Shown here: one piece after another, positions 18,447 to 28,341 of the stretch
Layout: each line of letters opens with the position of its first letter
Numbering within the stretch: position 1 is the first letter of the stretch
Origin: Kalmanozyma brasiliensis GHG001
Taxonomy: Eukaryota; Basidiomycota; Ustilaginomycetes; Ustilaginales
Assembly: GCF_000497045.1 (NCBI RefSeq)
Contig: NW_015961961.1
Location: forward strand, 1-64,000
Direction: 5' to 3'
Length of the DNA stretch: 64,000 nt
Position numbers and translations under genes: made by a program
The notes under the pieces: generated by a model
Told to the model about the DNA's origin: nothing
The model's input: the letters and a program-made list of their open reading frames with translations, nothing else
Database searches by the model: none

Positions 18447-20441
18447 ATGGCCGAGCCCCGCACCGAGATGATGTCGGCAGCATCATCCAGCCACGCCGGC
18501 GACGCGCACTCCCAATCATCCGCCTCGACACCTCCCTTGGAGCCATCTAACGAACACAACGCCCACACCGGCCCTCACTCAAGCCAATCGCACGTCCTCG
18601 ACGAAACCCTCTTCCCCGCCGACTCGTACACCGCGGACACCAAGACCTACTGGGCCGACCTCCCCTTCTGGGAAAAGACGCGATGGATCACCAATCAGTC
18701 CAACACAGAAGCTCGTCGCGAGCTCGGCGAGATCGGTAGCATGTTCAAGCGCGACCCCCTTTCGCCGCTGCGTGCCTACTACAACAACTACGTCATCACC
18801 GGTCTCGGTCTCTTTGTCGAAGGCTATACACTCTTTTCGGTGGGAAACTTGACGCCGCTTTTCAAGGCGGTGTGGCCAGCATGCTGGAAGACTCACGAGG
18901 TGTGCGACAAAACTTGGGTCAGTGCCATCGACTACCTCGAGATTGTCGGTATCATCGTGGGTCAGATCCTCGTCGGTATCGAGGGTGACTGGATTGGACG
19001 ACGTTTCGGTATGGTGCAGGATGCGTTGGTGATGACGCTGGGATCGGTGATGCTGACGGCCATGTGGGGTAACTCGCTCAACGGATGGGTCATCTGCTAC
19101 GCCTGGTCCGTCTTTATCTACGGTATCGGCGTTGGTGGCGAATACCCCATGACATCCACCCGAGCCATGGAGGGGACCGGTTCCGGTCGAGCTGCCACCA
19201 CCGGCGATCGAATGCACCGTGGTCGCAAGGTGGCCCTGTCCTTCCTCATGCAGGGCTGGGGTCAACTTGCCAACCAGGCCGTCCTCATCATCGGCCTTCT
19301 CATCTTCCACGGCTCGCTCGCGGCCCCTTACTCCACCACCTCCACCCAGTGGACTTTCCGCGTCCAATTCGGCATTATCGCCGTCTTTACTCTCTACCTC
19401 GCCTACATCCGCTACTACCGCATGACCTATCAGGACGCCGCCCTCCGCCAAGCCAAAAAGCGACTTGGCACCTCGGGCTACGACATGAAGTCCCTCAAGC
19501 TCTCGCTCAACCACTACTGGCACCGTCTCGTCGGCACGGCCCTCGGCTGGTTCGCCAACGACTTTTTCTTCTACGGCAACAAGATCTTCAGCGGCATCTT
19601 TATCAACATCATCACGGGCAACCGAGGCGGGCTGGAGACGACTTGGCTGTACAACCTCTACAACATCATCATCTCGCTCGCAGGGTACTATCTGGCGGCG
19701 TTGTTGATCGACCACAAGCAGTACGGGCGAAAGTGGATGCAGGCCAACGGGTTCATTGCCGACTTTATTCTCTTCATCATTGGAGCGGCGCTGTTCAACC
19801 CGTTGACCAAGCCTGGTGGAGGAGTCAAGGCCTTCCAGGCGATCTACTTTTTGAGCTCCTTTTTCAACCAATTCGGGCCCAACTCCACCACTTTCTTGCT
19901 CGCCGCCGAAGTTTTCCCGGCCTCCATCCGCGCCACTTCGCATGGTGTCTCCGCCGCCGTCGGCAAGCTCGGAGCCCTTGCTCCTGCCATCCTCTACAAC
20001 TACATAGAAAACAGAACGAAGTTCTGGGTAGTGTCGTGGTTCGGCCTGCTCGGCTGGATCCTAACAATGGTCTTCATCCCGGACACGACGGGTCTCGACC
20101 TTCGCGAGCAGGAACGCTACTGGGAATGCGTCGTTCAAGGCCGCGAGTCGGACTACCACGGTGTCGCCATCCACCCGCGTCACCTGTCCTTCTACGAGCG
20201 TGTCGTCCTCAAGAGGCACAGGCACTACAATCCCGAGCTCGACAGGCAGCAGAAGATGGCCGAGCTCGAACGCATGTTCCACTCGTCCAAGGCCGAGAAG
20301 GGCGAGGTCGACGAGGTGGATGTCATGGAGGAGGACCTGCAGTCGTACTTCCAGCAGCTCGCGGATGGGAAGAATCTGGGCTCGGCAGCTCCGCAACAGC
20401 AACACCCGTCGAAGCTCGCCGAGATCGAGAAGAGGTTGTGA
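18447..20441 (+). CDS. MFS permease of the phosphate / glycerophosphodiester (Pho84/Git1) type
   Basis: A 664-residue, 12-helix plasma-membrane permease. GRRFGM after helix 2 is the MFS motif A region. GVGGEYPMTSTRAME (about residue 225) corresponds to the GGEYP/GGDYP signature of Pho84- and Git1-like symporters. ALGWFANDFFFYGNKIFSGIF in the second half matches the phosphate:H+ symporter pattern of a conserved D followed by FYGNK. Hydrophilic N-terminal (about 135 residues) and C-terminal (about 100 residues) tails are longer than in yeast Pho84 (587 aa). The ATG at 18447 has a strong context (acaccATGg); 53 further open codons upstream belong to the leader. Whether phosphate or glycerophosphodiesters are the substrate is unresolved. 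Confidence 0.82.
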   Translation: MAEPRTEMMSAASSSHAGDAHSQSSASTPPLEPSNEHNAHTGPHSSQSHVLDETLFPADSYTADTKTYWADLPFWEKTRWITNQSNTEARRELGEIGSMFKRDPLSPLRAYYNNYVITGLGLFVEGYTLFSVGNLTPLFKAVWPACWKTHEVCDKTWVSAIDYLEIVGIIVGQILVGIEGDWIGRRFGMVQDALVMTLGSVMLTAMWGNSLNGWVICYAWSVFIYGIGVGGEYPMTSTRAMEGTGSGRAATTGDRMHRGRKVALSFLMQGWGQLANQAVLIIGLLIFHGSLAAPYSTTSTQWTFRVQFGIIAVFTLYLAYIRYYRMTYQDAALRQAKKRLGTSGYDMKSLKLSLNHYWHRLVGTALGWFANDFFFYGNKIFSGIFINIITGNRGGLETTWLYNLYNIIISLAGYYLAALLIDHKQYGRKWMQANGFIADFILFIIGAALFNPLTKPGGGVKAFQAIYFLSSFFNQFGPNSTTFLLAAEVFPASIRATSHGVSAAVGKLGALAPAILYNYIENRTKFWVVSWFGLLGWILTMVFIPDTTGLDLREQERYWECVVQGRESDYHGVAIHPRHLSFYERVVLKRHRHYNPELDRQQKMAELERMFHSSKAEKGEVDEVDVMEEDLQSYFQQLADGKNLGSAAPQQQHPSKLAEIEKRL

Positions 20442-21213
20442 TCAAACTTCGGACATTTTCTCACGTCTAGATGCGGTCGTTCTGTCTATAGACCGCTTAT
20501 TGCATGCAACTCTAATGATGTTCCCGTACCATGGCCCCTGTGTTCTTGTTTGTGTTTGGATGCTGATCGACTCAATGCCTCGCAAGGGTCACGAACAAAG
20601 CGATGTGTTGTGGCATACCAACTTGGTGCGATCGCAGGTGGCGAACATGGCGCCAAGGTATATAGCAAGCTACGAAGTGGGCTCGGCAACACTTGAACTA
20701 CGGTGACCGAGTTGGATTACAGCAGGTTGCAAACATATTCAGTTGTGAAGTGGGGTTGGTCGTGTGTTCGATTCGCCTCGTCGTATTGGGTTTAAATTTG
20801 GGATTATTCGAGTGGAAAGCGCGAAGTCGGGCTTGGCTGACGCATTTAGGCTCTAGGTCAAGTAGGCAAAACGTTGACTTCCTCTCCCTTCGAAACAGCG
20901 CAGAGAAGACAAATCCTGGTAAGATTTCGCTACAGCAGCAAACTCACGCTCTCTCTGTTCTTCTCAGACGCAGTTACACGCTCACAACGCACAGGCGGGT
21001 TCGATGACGGTAGGCCAGTTCCAGGGTTGGCTTGCCTGAGGGACGCCCAACGTAGTTCGCCAATTTTTTTGCGCCTTTCTGTAGCCTTATTTTTCGAGCC
21101 CTTTTCGGGTTGAAAGGATATTCTCAGATGATAATGTTCAGCTCCTCAGCCTGACAGCACACACATACACAAGAAGCACATCAAAGAGTGTCGATTGACT
21201 CCAGTCCTCTACT
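20442..21213. other. Convergent intergenic region, permease / ubc2
   Basis: A 772-base region between two gene 3' ends. It should contain both terminators. T-rich stretches near 21064-21100 and a small GCCC/GGGT hairpin near 21100 are visible. A GTTCGATTC near 20766 resembles a Pol III B box but has no matching stems, so it is not a tRNA. Confidence 0.35.
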
Positions 21214-23676
21214 CTAACCAGTTGCCATGGCCGCTCCCCGGTCCTGCCCACCGTCATACGACGGCGACCCAGCCCCCGCCCCGCCAATATCGCCTGTGAA
21301 CCTCGAATCCAGGCTAGCCACAGTAGACAGCGCCTTGCCGCTTGGTGACTTTGCCAGTCCCCCGCTTCCGGCCGTCCCCGTTGACGGCAGCTTGCCGATG
21401 TACCAACTGGGTACCCAACCTCTCGCATGTCCATCCCGCTCCTGAACGCAGTACGACCAGTGATTGTACCGTTTGAACACCCTCAGCCTCTCATCCTTCC
21501 GAAGATCCAGGTCGCCCTCTGCGCTGAGGTAGTCCATGAGCATCACGCCGGGTGTGCTGGTGCTCGTGATCAGGCTCGGCGGGATAGCGGCGCGTTTGGA
21601 GTCCATCTTGCCACCACCTGGCGAGATGGTCGGCGTGGATGGATTTGAGATCGTGCTCGGTCCTGAGCGCGAGGAGTTGGCGTCGGCGTCGACGATGCTG
21701 CCCAACGGTCGAGATGTTTCGAGAAGACAGCCGGCGGGCACCCAGCCAGAGGAGTGCTCCGCGCGGTAGTTGGAATAGGTGATCCCGTCGTCTTCGTCCG
21801 AGCCCATCTCGCTGGCAGGTACACTGTAGACAATATCGCCTGCGCCGTCACCCTTTGCATCGCGCTGCACGATCCACCAGCCTTTAGCCTTGTTGATGAC
21901 AACGAAGGTGTCGCCGACGTTGACGTCAAACTCGTCGTCGCGCTCGGGCATGTATGGGTAGATGGCTACCGCGTACGTCCTCGCCACCTTGTTGCGCTCG
22001 GGAACCTCTGCTGCCGGCCCAACCTCTACCGGGTTGCTTGCATTGGTCACCACGGCACCCGCCGGCGGCGCGCCAGCAATGACCCGACGTCGATCGGCCC
22101 TCGGCGCAGCGCCCTTCTTGGGACTCGTCTTGCCCTCGCCTTCCTTCTCCTGCTGCTTGCTAGTCGCCTTGGCCTCAGCAATGGCGATGGGCGACTTGAC
22201 ATCCCGAATGTGCCGAAGCATGAACACCGGACTCTGCTCATTCTCCTTCAGCTTCTGGAACAGCAGCAGCGGCTTCTCGTCGTAACTCAGACACCGTTCG
22301 GTCTTGCCGTAGCAGATGAAGAGCGCGTACTTGCGCCAGTCGTCGTTGATCTTGTACTTCTTGAGCGCCGCAGGGAGGACCTTGTAGCACGGATCGTCGA
22401 GCGTGACGCGGAACGACTTGTACGGGTTGCTGTCCGACGAGCCCATGTTGGCGACTGCAGCCGATGCGGACGATGTTGACGTTGCCGCGGCGCCCGCCTT
22501 CGGGTTCGGCTCGGACGATGGGTTGCTGGATGCATCCTTGCGGGGGTCGCGATCCAACAAGGGACTGCCGGCTGAAGCGCTGCCTGATGCGCTGCCATTG
22601 CTTCCGACGTGGCCACCGCTGCCATGAGCACTGCTACCGAAAGGAGACGAGGTGGAAGACGGGAAGGCGTTGCCTCCGCCCAACGAACCAGCGCGGGGCC
22701 GAGACGAGACTGCCGAGTCTGGCTGCGCCAGCGAGTTCTGGTGAGCAAGTCGACGCGTCGGGCTCACCATAGATGAAGTGAACCCTGCGCTCAAGGGCTG
22801 CGCCTGTTGTGAGTAGCCAGACTGAGATGGCAAGGCGGGCGGCGCGGGCTGCGTCGGCGAGAGATCCCCTGCGCCCGAGTTGTTGGAAGAGTTGGCGGCG
22901 TACAGGTGTGCAGCAGAGGTGGTCGGCGTCATGGGCGAGTGGCCACCGATACTGTTGGACCTGCCAGATGTTGCGGTGGTAGGCCTGAAGCCGCTCATGC
23001 CGTGCCCTGCATTGTACGAGAAGCCAGTGCGGGTGGGGGAGACGAGGCCAGCGAAGTTGCGGGAATTGGGCGAGTCGTGGTGAGGCACGCTTGACGCGGC
23101 GGTGGAAGCCAAATCAGGATTGGAGCCAAAGGCAGACATGGAGTTGGCGCTGCCTTCGGATGGATTTTGAGAGTAGAACGAGTTGGACACCAGCGTGATG
23201 GGAGTGTCTATCGAGTGCGCCTTAACGCCGACGTGTCGCGCTACTGACGCCATGTCCTGCTGAAAGCGAGCGAGGTAGTCCGCTAGTCGAAGGATCTGTG
23301 ATTCCAACAGGCGGATGCGATCGTCTCGCTGGCGCAGTGCAGTCGCCATGTGAGCTGTTGCAAGCGTACTGGAAGACTGCTCCTGCGCCTCGACCGACTT
23401 GGGGATCCAGTCCCCTTCCTGGATCGGGATGCCGTATTGCTGTTTCAGATGGTAGATGGCGGTGAGGAGCGCGAGACGCTGACCGATGGTGACGACACCA
23501 ATATCCTTGAGCGCCTCATCGTCGAGCAGGACGAGCACATCGCCAGTGATGCCATTCGACTTGAAGTCCCGGGCATACTTGGTGAGACCGACAGAGGAGA
23601 GCCAATCGACGACCTGCTGTTCGGACCATTTGTTGACATGCACTGTCGGCGATGACGTCGGACTGTAGGACGCCAT
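21214..23676 (-). CDS. ubc2: Ubc2-type MAPK adaptor (SAM, RA, two SH3 domains)
   Basis: An 820-residue adaptor. A SAM domain occupies about residues 14-83 (WSEQQVVDWLSSVGL). A short coiled segment follows, then a Ser/Pro/Gly-rich linker to about 410. A Ras-association domain lies at about 415-492 (FRVTLDDPCYKVLPAALKKY). Two SH3 domains lie at about 567-650 (AVAIYPYMPERDDEFDV to SGWVPAGCL) and 710-760 (MLMDYLSAEGDLDL to RGWVPSWYIG). Ascomycete Ste50 has SAM and RA only; the double SH3 tail is known from basidiomycete Ubc2, which connects pheromone/Ras signals to the MAPKKK in U. maydis mating and virulence. The unbroken frame starts at an ATG. A GATGGT microsatellite lies in the upstream leader. 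Confidence 0.92.
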   Translation of the reverse strand: MASYSPTSSPTVHVNKWSEQQVVDWLSSVGLTKYARDFKSNGITGDVLVLLDDEALKDIGVVTIGQRLALLTAIYHLKQQYGIPIQEGDWIPKSVEAQEQSSSTLATAHMATALRQRDDRIRLLESQILRLADYLARFQQDMASVARHVGVKAHSIDTPITLVSNSFYSQNPSEGSANSMSAFGSNPDLASTAASSVPHHDSPNSRNFAGLVSPTRTGFSYNAGHGMSGFRPTTATSGRSNSIGGHSPMTPTTSAAHLYAANSSNNSGAGDLSPTQPAPPALPSQSGYSQQAQPLSAGFTSSMVSPTRRLAHQNSLAQPDSAVSSRPRAGSLGGGNAFPSSTSSPFGSSAHGSGGHVGSNGSASGSASAGSPLLDRDPRKDASSNPSSEPNPKAGAAATSTSSASAAVANMGSSDSNPYKSFRVTLDDPCYKVLPAALKKYKINDDWRKYALFICYGKTERCLSYDEKPLLLFQKLKENEQSPVFMLRHIRDVKSPIAIAEAKATSKQQEKEGEGKTSPKKGAAPRADRRRVIAGAPPAGAVVTNASNPVEVGPAAEVPERNKVARTYAVAIYPYMPERDDEFDVNVGDTFVVINKAKGWWIVQRDAKGDGAGDIVYSVPASEMGSDEDDGITYSNYRAEHSSGWVPAGCLLETSRPLGSIVDADANSSRSGPSTISNPSTPTISPGGGKMDSKRAAIPPSLITSTSTPGVMLMDYLSAEGDLDLRKDERLRVFKRYNHWSYCVQERDGHARGWVPSWYIGKLPSTGTAGSGGLAKSPSGKALSTVASLDSRFTGDIGGAGAGSPSYDGGQDRGAAMATG

Positions 23677-24301
23677 GATGAGAAGACCCAGCGCAAAAGT
23701 GTTTGTTGAATGTCTGCGTTGACTCTATGAGAGACTCGTCTTGTGTAAAGGTAGAAGGATAGTCTGCGAAAGATGCACAGTTCAAGGCGATCGGCTGGTG
23801 GGGATGTATCCCATTGTGGCGCTGAGATGGCTGGCCGGCAGCAGAGGTGGAGCGTCAAGTGAGAGACCGTCTAATGATGGACAGAGACGGTGGCCGTCGG
23901 ATGTGATGCGGAGGAGGGTGATGTGATGGTGATGGTGATGATGGTGTGATGGCTCGGAGTGGCATGCGGACATGTGATCTAACGGTGCTGCACCCTGAAT
24001 TTGTGACAGACCGCGAAGCTAAGCGCGTCTGGGTCAGCCGGTCCGTCCGCATCAGCTGCTGCGCGTTTTCAGTGCTTCGAACCAAGCCACAACCGCCACA
24101 CCTCGTGACTGCCAGTGCATCTACTGGATCACAGACTCGCTCGGGACGATCGCGACCACGACGGTGCTCACGCTGCATACAGTCGAACTCATGGCCTGCT
24201 GCCTACACGCACATAGCTCTACAGACAGATATTTTGATATAGTGGATAAAATAGCGAGGCGAATGCCTCAATGCTGAGCAAACTAACACGCTGGAGAGCG
24301 T
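23677..24301. promoter_or_regulatory. ubc2 upstream region
   Basis: A 625-base spacer between the ubc2 ATG and the Rsc9-like stop, both on the minus strand. It contains a GTGATG/GATGGT microsatellite at about 23917-23951. No TATA box was recognised. Confidence 0.35.
23917..23951. repeat. GATGGT/GTGATG microsatellite
   Basis: A short imperfect tandem of GTGATG and GATGGT units in the probable 5' leader of ubc2. Confidence 0.65.
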
Positions 24302-27300
24302 CTACAGCATCCGTGGATCCAGCTGAGTCGACGTCAGACCTGTGCCGGCCGGTCGTCGACGCAGCTCCAACAGCGTCTCGTTGATGTACGACGACAAGAT
24401 ATCGTTCTGCGATGAGTGATGCATCAAGTCTTCCTCCACCCCCTCGACCGCATCCAACAATCGTGTCGCGGCGTCCACTGCCCATGTCTCGGTAGTCTCG
24501 TAGTCCTCTTCCTCGTTGTCGAGCACCGATACTTCTCCAGCATCGCCTTGGGCGGGCGTCTGGTCGTCCTCGGGCTGGCCATGCTTGCTCCCTCGCTCTG
24601 ATGCGCCAAAGTTGGCAGGCAGCGGCAATCCAAACTTTTCGTCTCCTTGACCACGTATCGCGGCTGCATCCTGCTCGTCCTCGTCTTGCTCGCTCCGTTT
24701 CGATCCAGCTTTCTGCAGCAACGATGCCGCTCTCCTCGTCAGCATACGCAGGATCAGAATCGATGTGTAGGCTGGTCCTTGAGGCGATGGATTTTCGTCG
24801 TTGTTGCCAACCGTAGGCGTGCGCGTCACGTCCAACAAGTAGGTGCCAGGGTTGTCGACGGTACCATCTGAGGGCGCTGCGCTCGATGGCGCTTTCCTTC
24901 CATTCGCAGCCCCGTTCACCGCAGCGCTGCCTCGATCTGATGTCTTGCCTAGGGTTAAGGCAGTCTCGACACCATCCGCATCTCGCTTGCCGCGCAGAGT
25001 GCGTCCGCCGTGAGATGACCTGGCCGCAACGAGCTTCGCAGCCTCTCCAGTGTGTTCAGCTCCTGACACAACGCGGAGGTTTTCGTCGACAACAATGTCG
25101 GTGCGCTTGCTTTGCTTTGCCGGACGACCGCCTTCCTCGTCCGAACGAACGTGCGTCAGCACGTGAGCCACGAGGGCCTGCTGGTGTTTCACGGTGCCAG
25201 CTGCCGTCGAAGAGCTCTTGGCATCAAAGTCGCATCGCCTCCATCGACAGCGACCATCCGAAGCATACTGCGCGTGTACTTTGGCATGACTTCGCTGGGA
25301 TTCGAGCGAGTTGGTTTGGGGGGCTGGACACGTCGACCAATGGCAGCGGAAAGGCTCGAGCAGCTCGATGTCCCTTTCCCTGACGGTGATACCCTTGATG
25401 ACGAAGCGTTGAGGTGTGGTATCGGTCTTGGGAACGACCATGGCTTGCGCATTAGGGAAGACCTGACCAACAGCGCGAATCAACTCGGCCGCCGGCTGCA
25501 AAGGCACACCGTCGCTCTGCAGGGCGAATTCTTCCTTGTAGGCGGTCCAGAACTCCATCTGGGTGACTTCCTGTTCCCCGTCGCGATCGAAGACCATGCT
25601 CATCCACGCAATGCCACGTTCAGGTTCCTGCAGGCCGAGCAAACGTTTCCGTTCCTTCGGTGTGAGCTTCTTGCGTTTGGCGCGCTCTTGCGGCGTCTCG
25701 TTGGCGATGCGCATCTGAAGCTCGCGCCTGCGGTCGACCGCCTCAGCATGGCGATTGGGTATGCTGGCAAACCACGCCGAGGGGACCTTGAGTGGGATGA
25801 GACGCTCCCACATGATGCGTCCGAGCTGCAGGTTGCGCGACAGCAGGCGAATGAGCGCAGTGGTATTGGCGTTGGCACGCGCACTGGCTGTCTGTGCTGA
25901 GGATCCCTTTGAGATACCGTTCTGCTGGCGCGCTTCTCGCGGTGCTTGCGACTCGTCCTGACGATTGTGGATGGGGAGCGGGGCAGCGATCTTGATGGCG
26001 TTGTTGCCGATGCAGACCAGCTGGTAGAGCAAGTCCAGAGCGACCTCGAGCAGCTCGACGTCTTGCGTCAAGGGCAGCAACTCGACGCAGCGTTGCAAGA
26101 GACCGGGCGACTGCTCTCCATTTGGAAGTGTGACTTCGACGAAAGCCACCTCGTTGCGATCATTGGCCGCCAAGGTCGTGAGGCAACGAAGCGAACCCAT
26201 CAGGAACGCGCGATCCTTGGAGTGAAGCGCCAGCGAGAGGAGCGTCGCGAAAATGTCGTCGCCGGCTGTGGGCGCCGTGTCTGCCTTTGTTGCATCGGAT
26301 CCATTCGCGATCGAAAGCGCTTTGGACGGTGCTGGTACGCTGGCCGCCCGTCTTGTCAACGTGACCCTATTAGCTAGTGCCTCGAGAATGTCGAGGAAGT
26401 AGAGACGCAGTTCTGCGATGCCTTCGATCTCGAGCCATCCTTCTTCATGTTCTGATCCCGACGCTCCGTGCTTTGCTTCGTCTTGACTTGTTCGTTGCAC
26501 TGCCGTGGTGGGCAGACGCAAGATGTCGCGAATCAAGACCAAAGTCCCCTTGATGCTGCCGAGACTGCGCGAGTTCGAGGTGTGGTGGACCATGTTACGC
26601 AGTGACAAGGCAGCCTCGAGAGCTCTGCGCATAAGTGCGGCGTGCGACGGATCCAAAGACGGGTTGAATGCGAATGCTGAGCTCTGGCCGTTGACTGGTC
26701 CGGATCGGTGTACGAGCGCGCGTTGAGAGGTGGTGATCCCTTGATGGCCGCCGTCACCAGGAGCTCCAATACCAACATCGGGAGCTTCGGTGGATTGCTC
26801 AAAGTAGGAGGCAGCCCATTTGGAGGGGTCTTGGCCAGTCAGGGCGGCGTGAATCCTTCGCACGAAGGAGAGCAACGCATCTGCGAGGCCTGGAACGCTG
26901 TCGAGGGTAAAGTCGCGAGCCGCCTGGTCGCGATGATTGGCGGTGAGCGAGACAAGACGAGACAGCGCCCAGTCGATCTGCGATGGAAGGCCGGACTTGA
27001 GCGAGAGGAGAATGCGATTGCTAGGGCCTGGGACAAGATAGGGCGCTTCGAAGCCGTCGCCAATCATCTTGAGACGTTTGAAGGACACGGCGGGATCGCC
27101 AGATGCGTGTGGTATCCTGGTGGAGCTAGTTCGTTGCTGAAGTATCGATGAGGGGGTCTGAGGCTTGCCAGGACCGAGTTGGGCCCGTTGCGAAGGCATG
27201 GAAGGAGCATGCAAAGCTCGGTTAGGTGCAGGCAGCCCCGCGATGGGTCTCAAGGGCTGCTGACCTTGCTGCAGGTAGCTAGAGTGTTGTGACTGCGGAT

Positions 27301-27451
27301 GTTGACCGTACGGTAGCGATGGCAGGCCGGGACCTGGGTGCTGCTGCTGCTGTGGTGGGATGTATGGAAGATGCTGGCTGCGGATGACGCTGGGACTAGC
27401 TGCCACGTAGGGAGCGGCGCCCGCAGGCGAAGCGTGCTGCGGATAGGACAT
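24302..27451 (-). CDS. RSC9: Rsc9-like subunit of a RSC/SWI-SNF chromatin remodeller
   Basis: A 1049-residue protein. The N-terminal 150 residues are Pro/Gln-rich. Residues of about 150-560 are helical with repeated leucine patterns, fitting the armadillo-like body of Rsc9/ARID2 proteins. A segment around residues 620-690 (FWTAYKEEFALQSDG, later AELIRAVGQVFPNAQ, then VIKGITVR) resembles the RFX-type winged helix of that family. Two C2H2 zinc fingers follow at about 702-764 (CHWSTCP and CRWRRCDF, each with paired histidines). The acidic C-terminus contains a short ALLELRRRP-like motif. No ARID domain is visible at the N-terminus, unlike animal ARID2. The family helps RSC/PBAF remodel nucleosomes. 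It is divergent from the TFIIB-like gene. Confidence 0.72.
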   Translation of the reverse strand: MSYPQHASPAGAAPYVAASPSVIRSQHLPYIPPQQQQHPGPGLPSLPYGQHPQSQHSSYLQQGQQPLRPIAGLPAPNRALHAPSMPSQRAQLGPGKPQTPSSILQQRTSSTRIPHASGDPAVSFKRLKMIGDGFEAPYLVPGPSNRILLSLKSGLPSQIDWALSRLVSLTANHRDQAARDFTLDSVPGLADALLSFVRRIHAALTGQDPSKWAASYFEQSTEAPDVGIGAPGDGGHQGITTSQRALVHRSGPVNGQSSAFAFNPSLDPSHAALMRRALEAALSLRNMVHHTSNSRSLGSIKGTLVLIRDILRLPTTAVQRTSQDEAKHGASGSEHEEGWLEIEGIAELRLYFLDILEALANRVTLTRRAASVPAPSKALSIANGSDATKADTAPTAGDDIFATLLSLALHSKDRAFLMGSLRCLTTLAANDRNEVAFVEVTLPNGEQSPGLLQRCVELLPLTQDVELLEVALDLLYQLVCIGNNAIKIAAPLPIHNRQDESQAPREARQQNGISKGSSAQTASARANANTTALIRLLSRNLQLGRIMWERLIPLKVPSAWFASIPNRHAEAVDRRRELQMRIANETPQERAKRKKLTPKERKRLLGLQEPERGIAWMSMVFDRDGEQEVTQMEFWTAYKEEFALQSDGVPLQPAAELIRAVGQVFPNAQAMVVPKTDTTPQRFVIKGITVRERDIELLEPFRCHWSTCPAPQTNSLESQRSHAKVHAQYASDGRCRWRRCDFDAKSSSTAAGTVKHQQALVAHVLTHVRSDEEGGRPAKQSKRTDIVVDENLRVVSGAEHTGEAAKLVAARSSHGGRTLRGKRDADGVETALTLGKTSDRGSAAVNGAANGRKAPSSAAPSDGTVDNPGTYLLDVTRTPTVGNNDENPSPQGPAYTSILILRMLTRRAASLLQKAGSKRSEQDEDEQDAAAIRGQGDEKFGLPLPANFGASERGSKHGQPEDDQTPAQGDAGEVSVLDNEEEDYETTETWAVDAATRLLDAVEGVEEDLMHHSSQNDILSSYINETLLELRRRPAGTGLTSTQLDPRML

Positions 27452-28341
27452 GATGAGGTGAGAGTAGGGGCGAGATCACCAGTCGGAAAGATGAATGCCG
27501 TCGAGAGATGAAATGTGGGAGAAAGGTCTAAAACATCAACTACCCGGCGAGCCAGCGGCTGATGATGGACGCTGAATTGGCACTAGCCAGGACGGAATGC
27601 GAGTTGACTGCCAGCAGCGGTTTGACTGGAAGATTGCTCAGCACGACGATGCGCAGGTACCGGCCCGCAGCTATCGCCAAGTTGTCGGGTGCAGCCGAAT
27701 GGGAGATGCGGGTCCAGTCGATCGAGGTGCTGCGGAGAAGGGTGAAAGCGCGGTAAGAACCGTGGGAAGCGTTCGTCGCTTGACACCCGGAATGCTGAGC
27801 TGAGCGTAGCAGCCGACGTGCGGATGAACGAGGCGAGTATATGGCGCGGAGACTGGCCGTGCCGATGGGATGAGGTGACGAGATTGGTGATGTTGCTGAG
27901 CAGAAGAGGATGTGATACGTTCGAGGTGATCAACAGCGCGACCATGTTGGCCTTTGCTCTCCTCGCTTGCACTCAGAGACAGGCCCACTTTTCTTCTTGT
28001 TTCACCCTTTCGTGTCGTGATTCACTTTGGCATTTTGACTTAGCAGAGCAGACCCTTCGGCGTAACAGTTATGGAATTTTCGGTCGATCAAGGGTCCTTC
28101 TTCCCTTGCTGCGTTCCTGCATGACCTTCGAACTGAGCCGTTGCCGCCATTGATCATGACAACCATCCCTTCCTTCCAACTCACACTACACCACCAAAGT
28201 CGCTGAGCGAAGGCAGTCGGCCGCACCGGAGCATTTATCAGCCGGCGATCTACTCAGACAGACGATGCGGTGAACCCTTCTTCGCCTCGCTGCATTTGCA
28301 GAGGTGACCCGAATCTTCGCTCCCAAATCATCACCGCCACC
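27452..28341. promoter_or_regulatory. Divergent promoter region, Rsc9-like / TFIIB-like genes
   Basis: An 890-base spacer holding both start regions. Small frames only. I found no further ARID-coding exon upstream of the Rsc9-like start. Confidence 0.35.

Noticed and set aside
18579..19943. 454-codon minus-strand frame opposite the permease
   Set aside because: Antisense shadow of a strongly C-ending codon gene; D/E/V/G-rich residues are the usual mirror product.
20690..20800. tRNA-like B-box sequence GTTCGATTC
   Set aside because: No T-stem or acceptor-stem pairing and no A box at the right distance.
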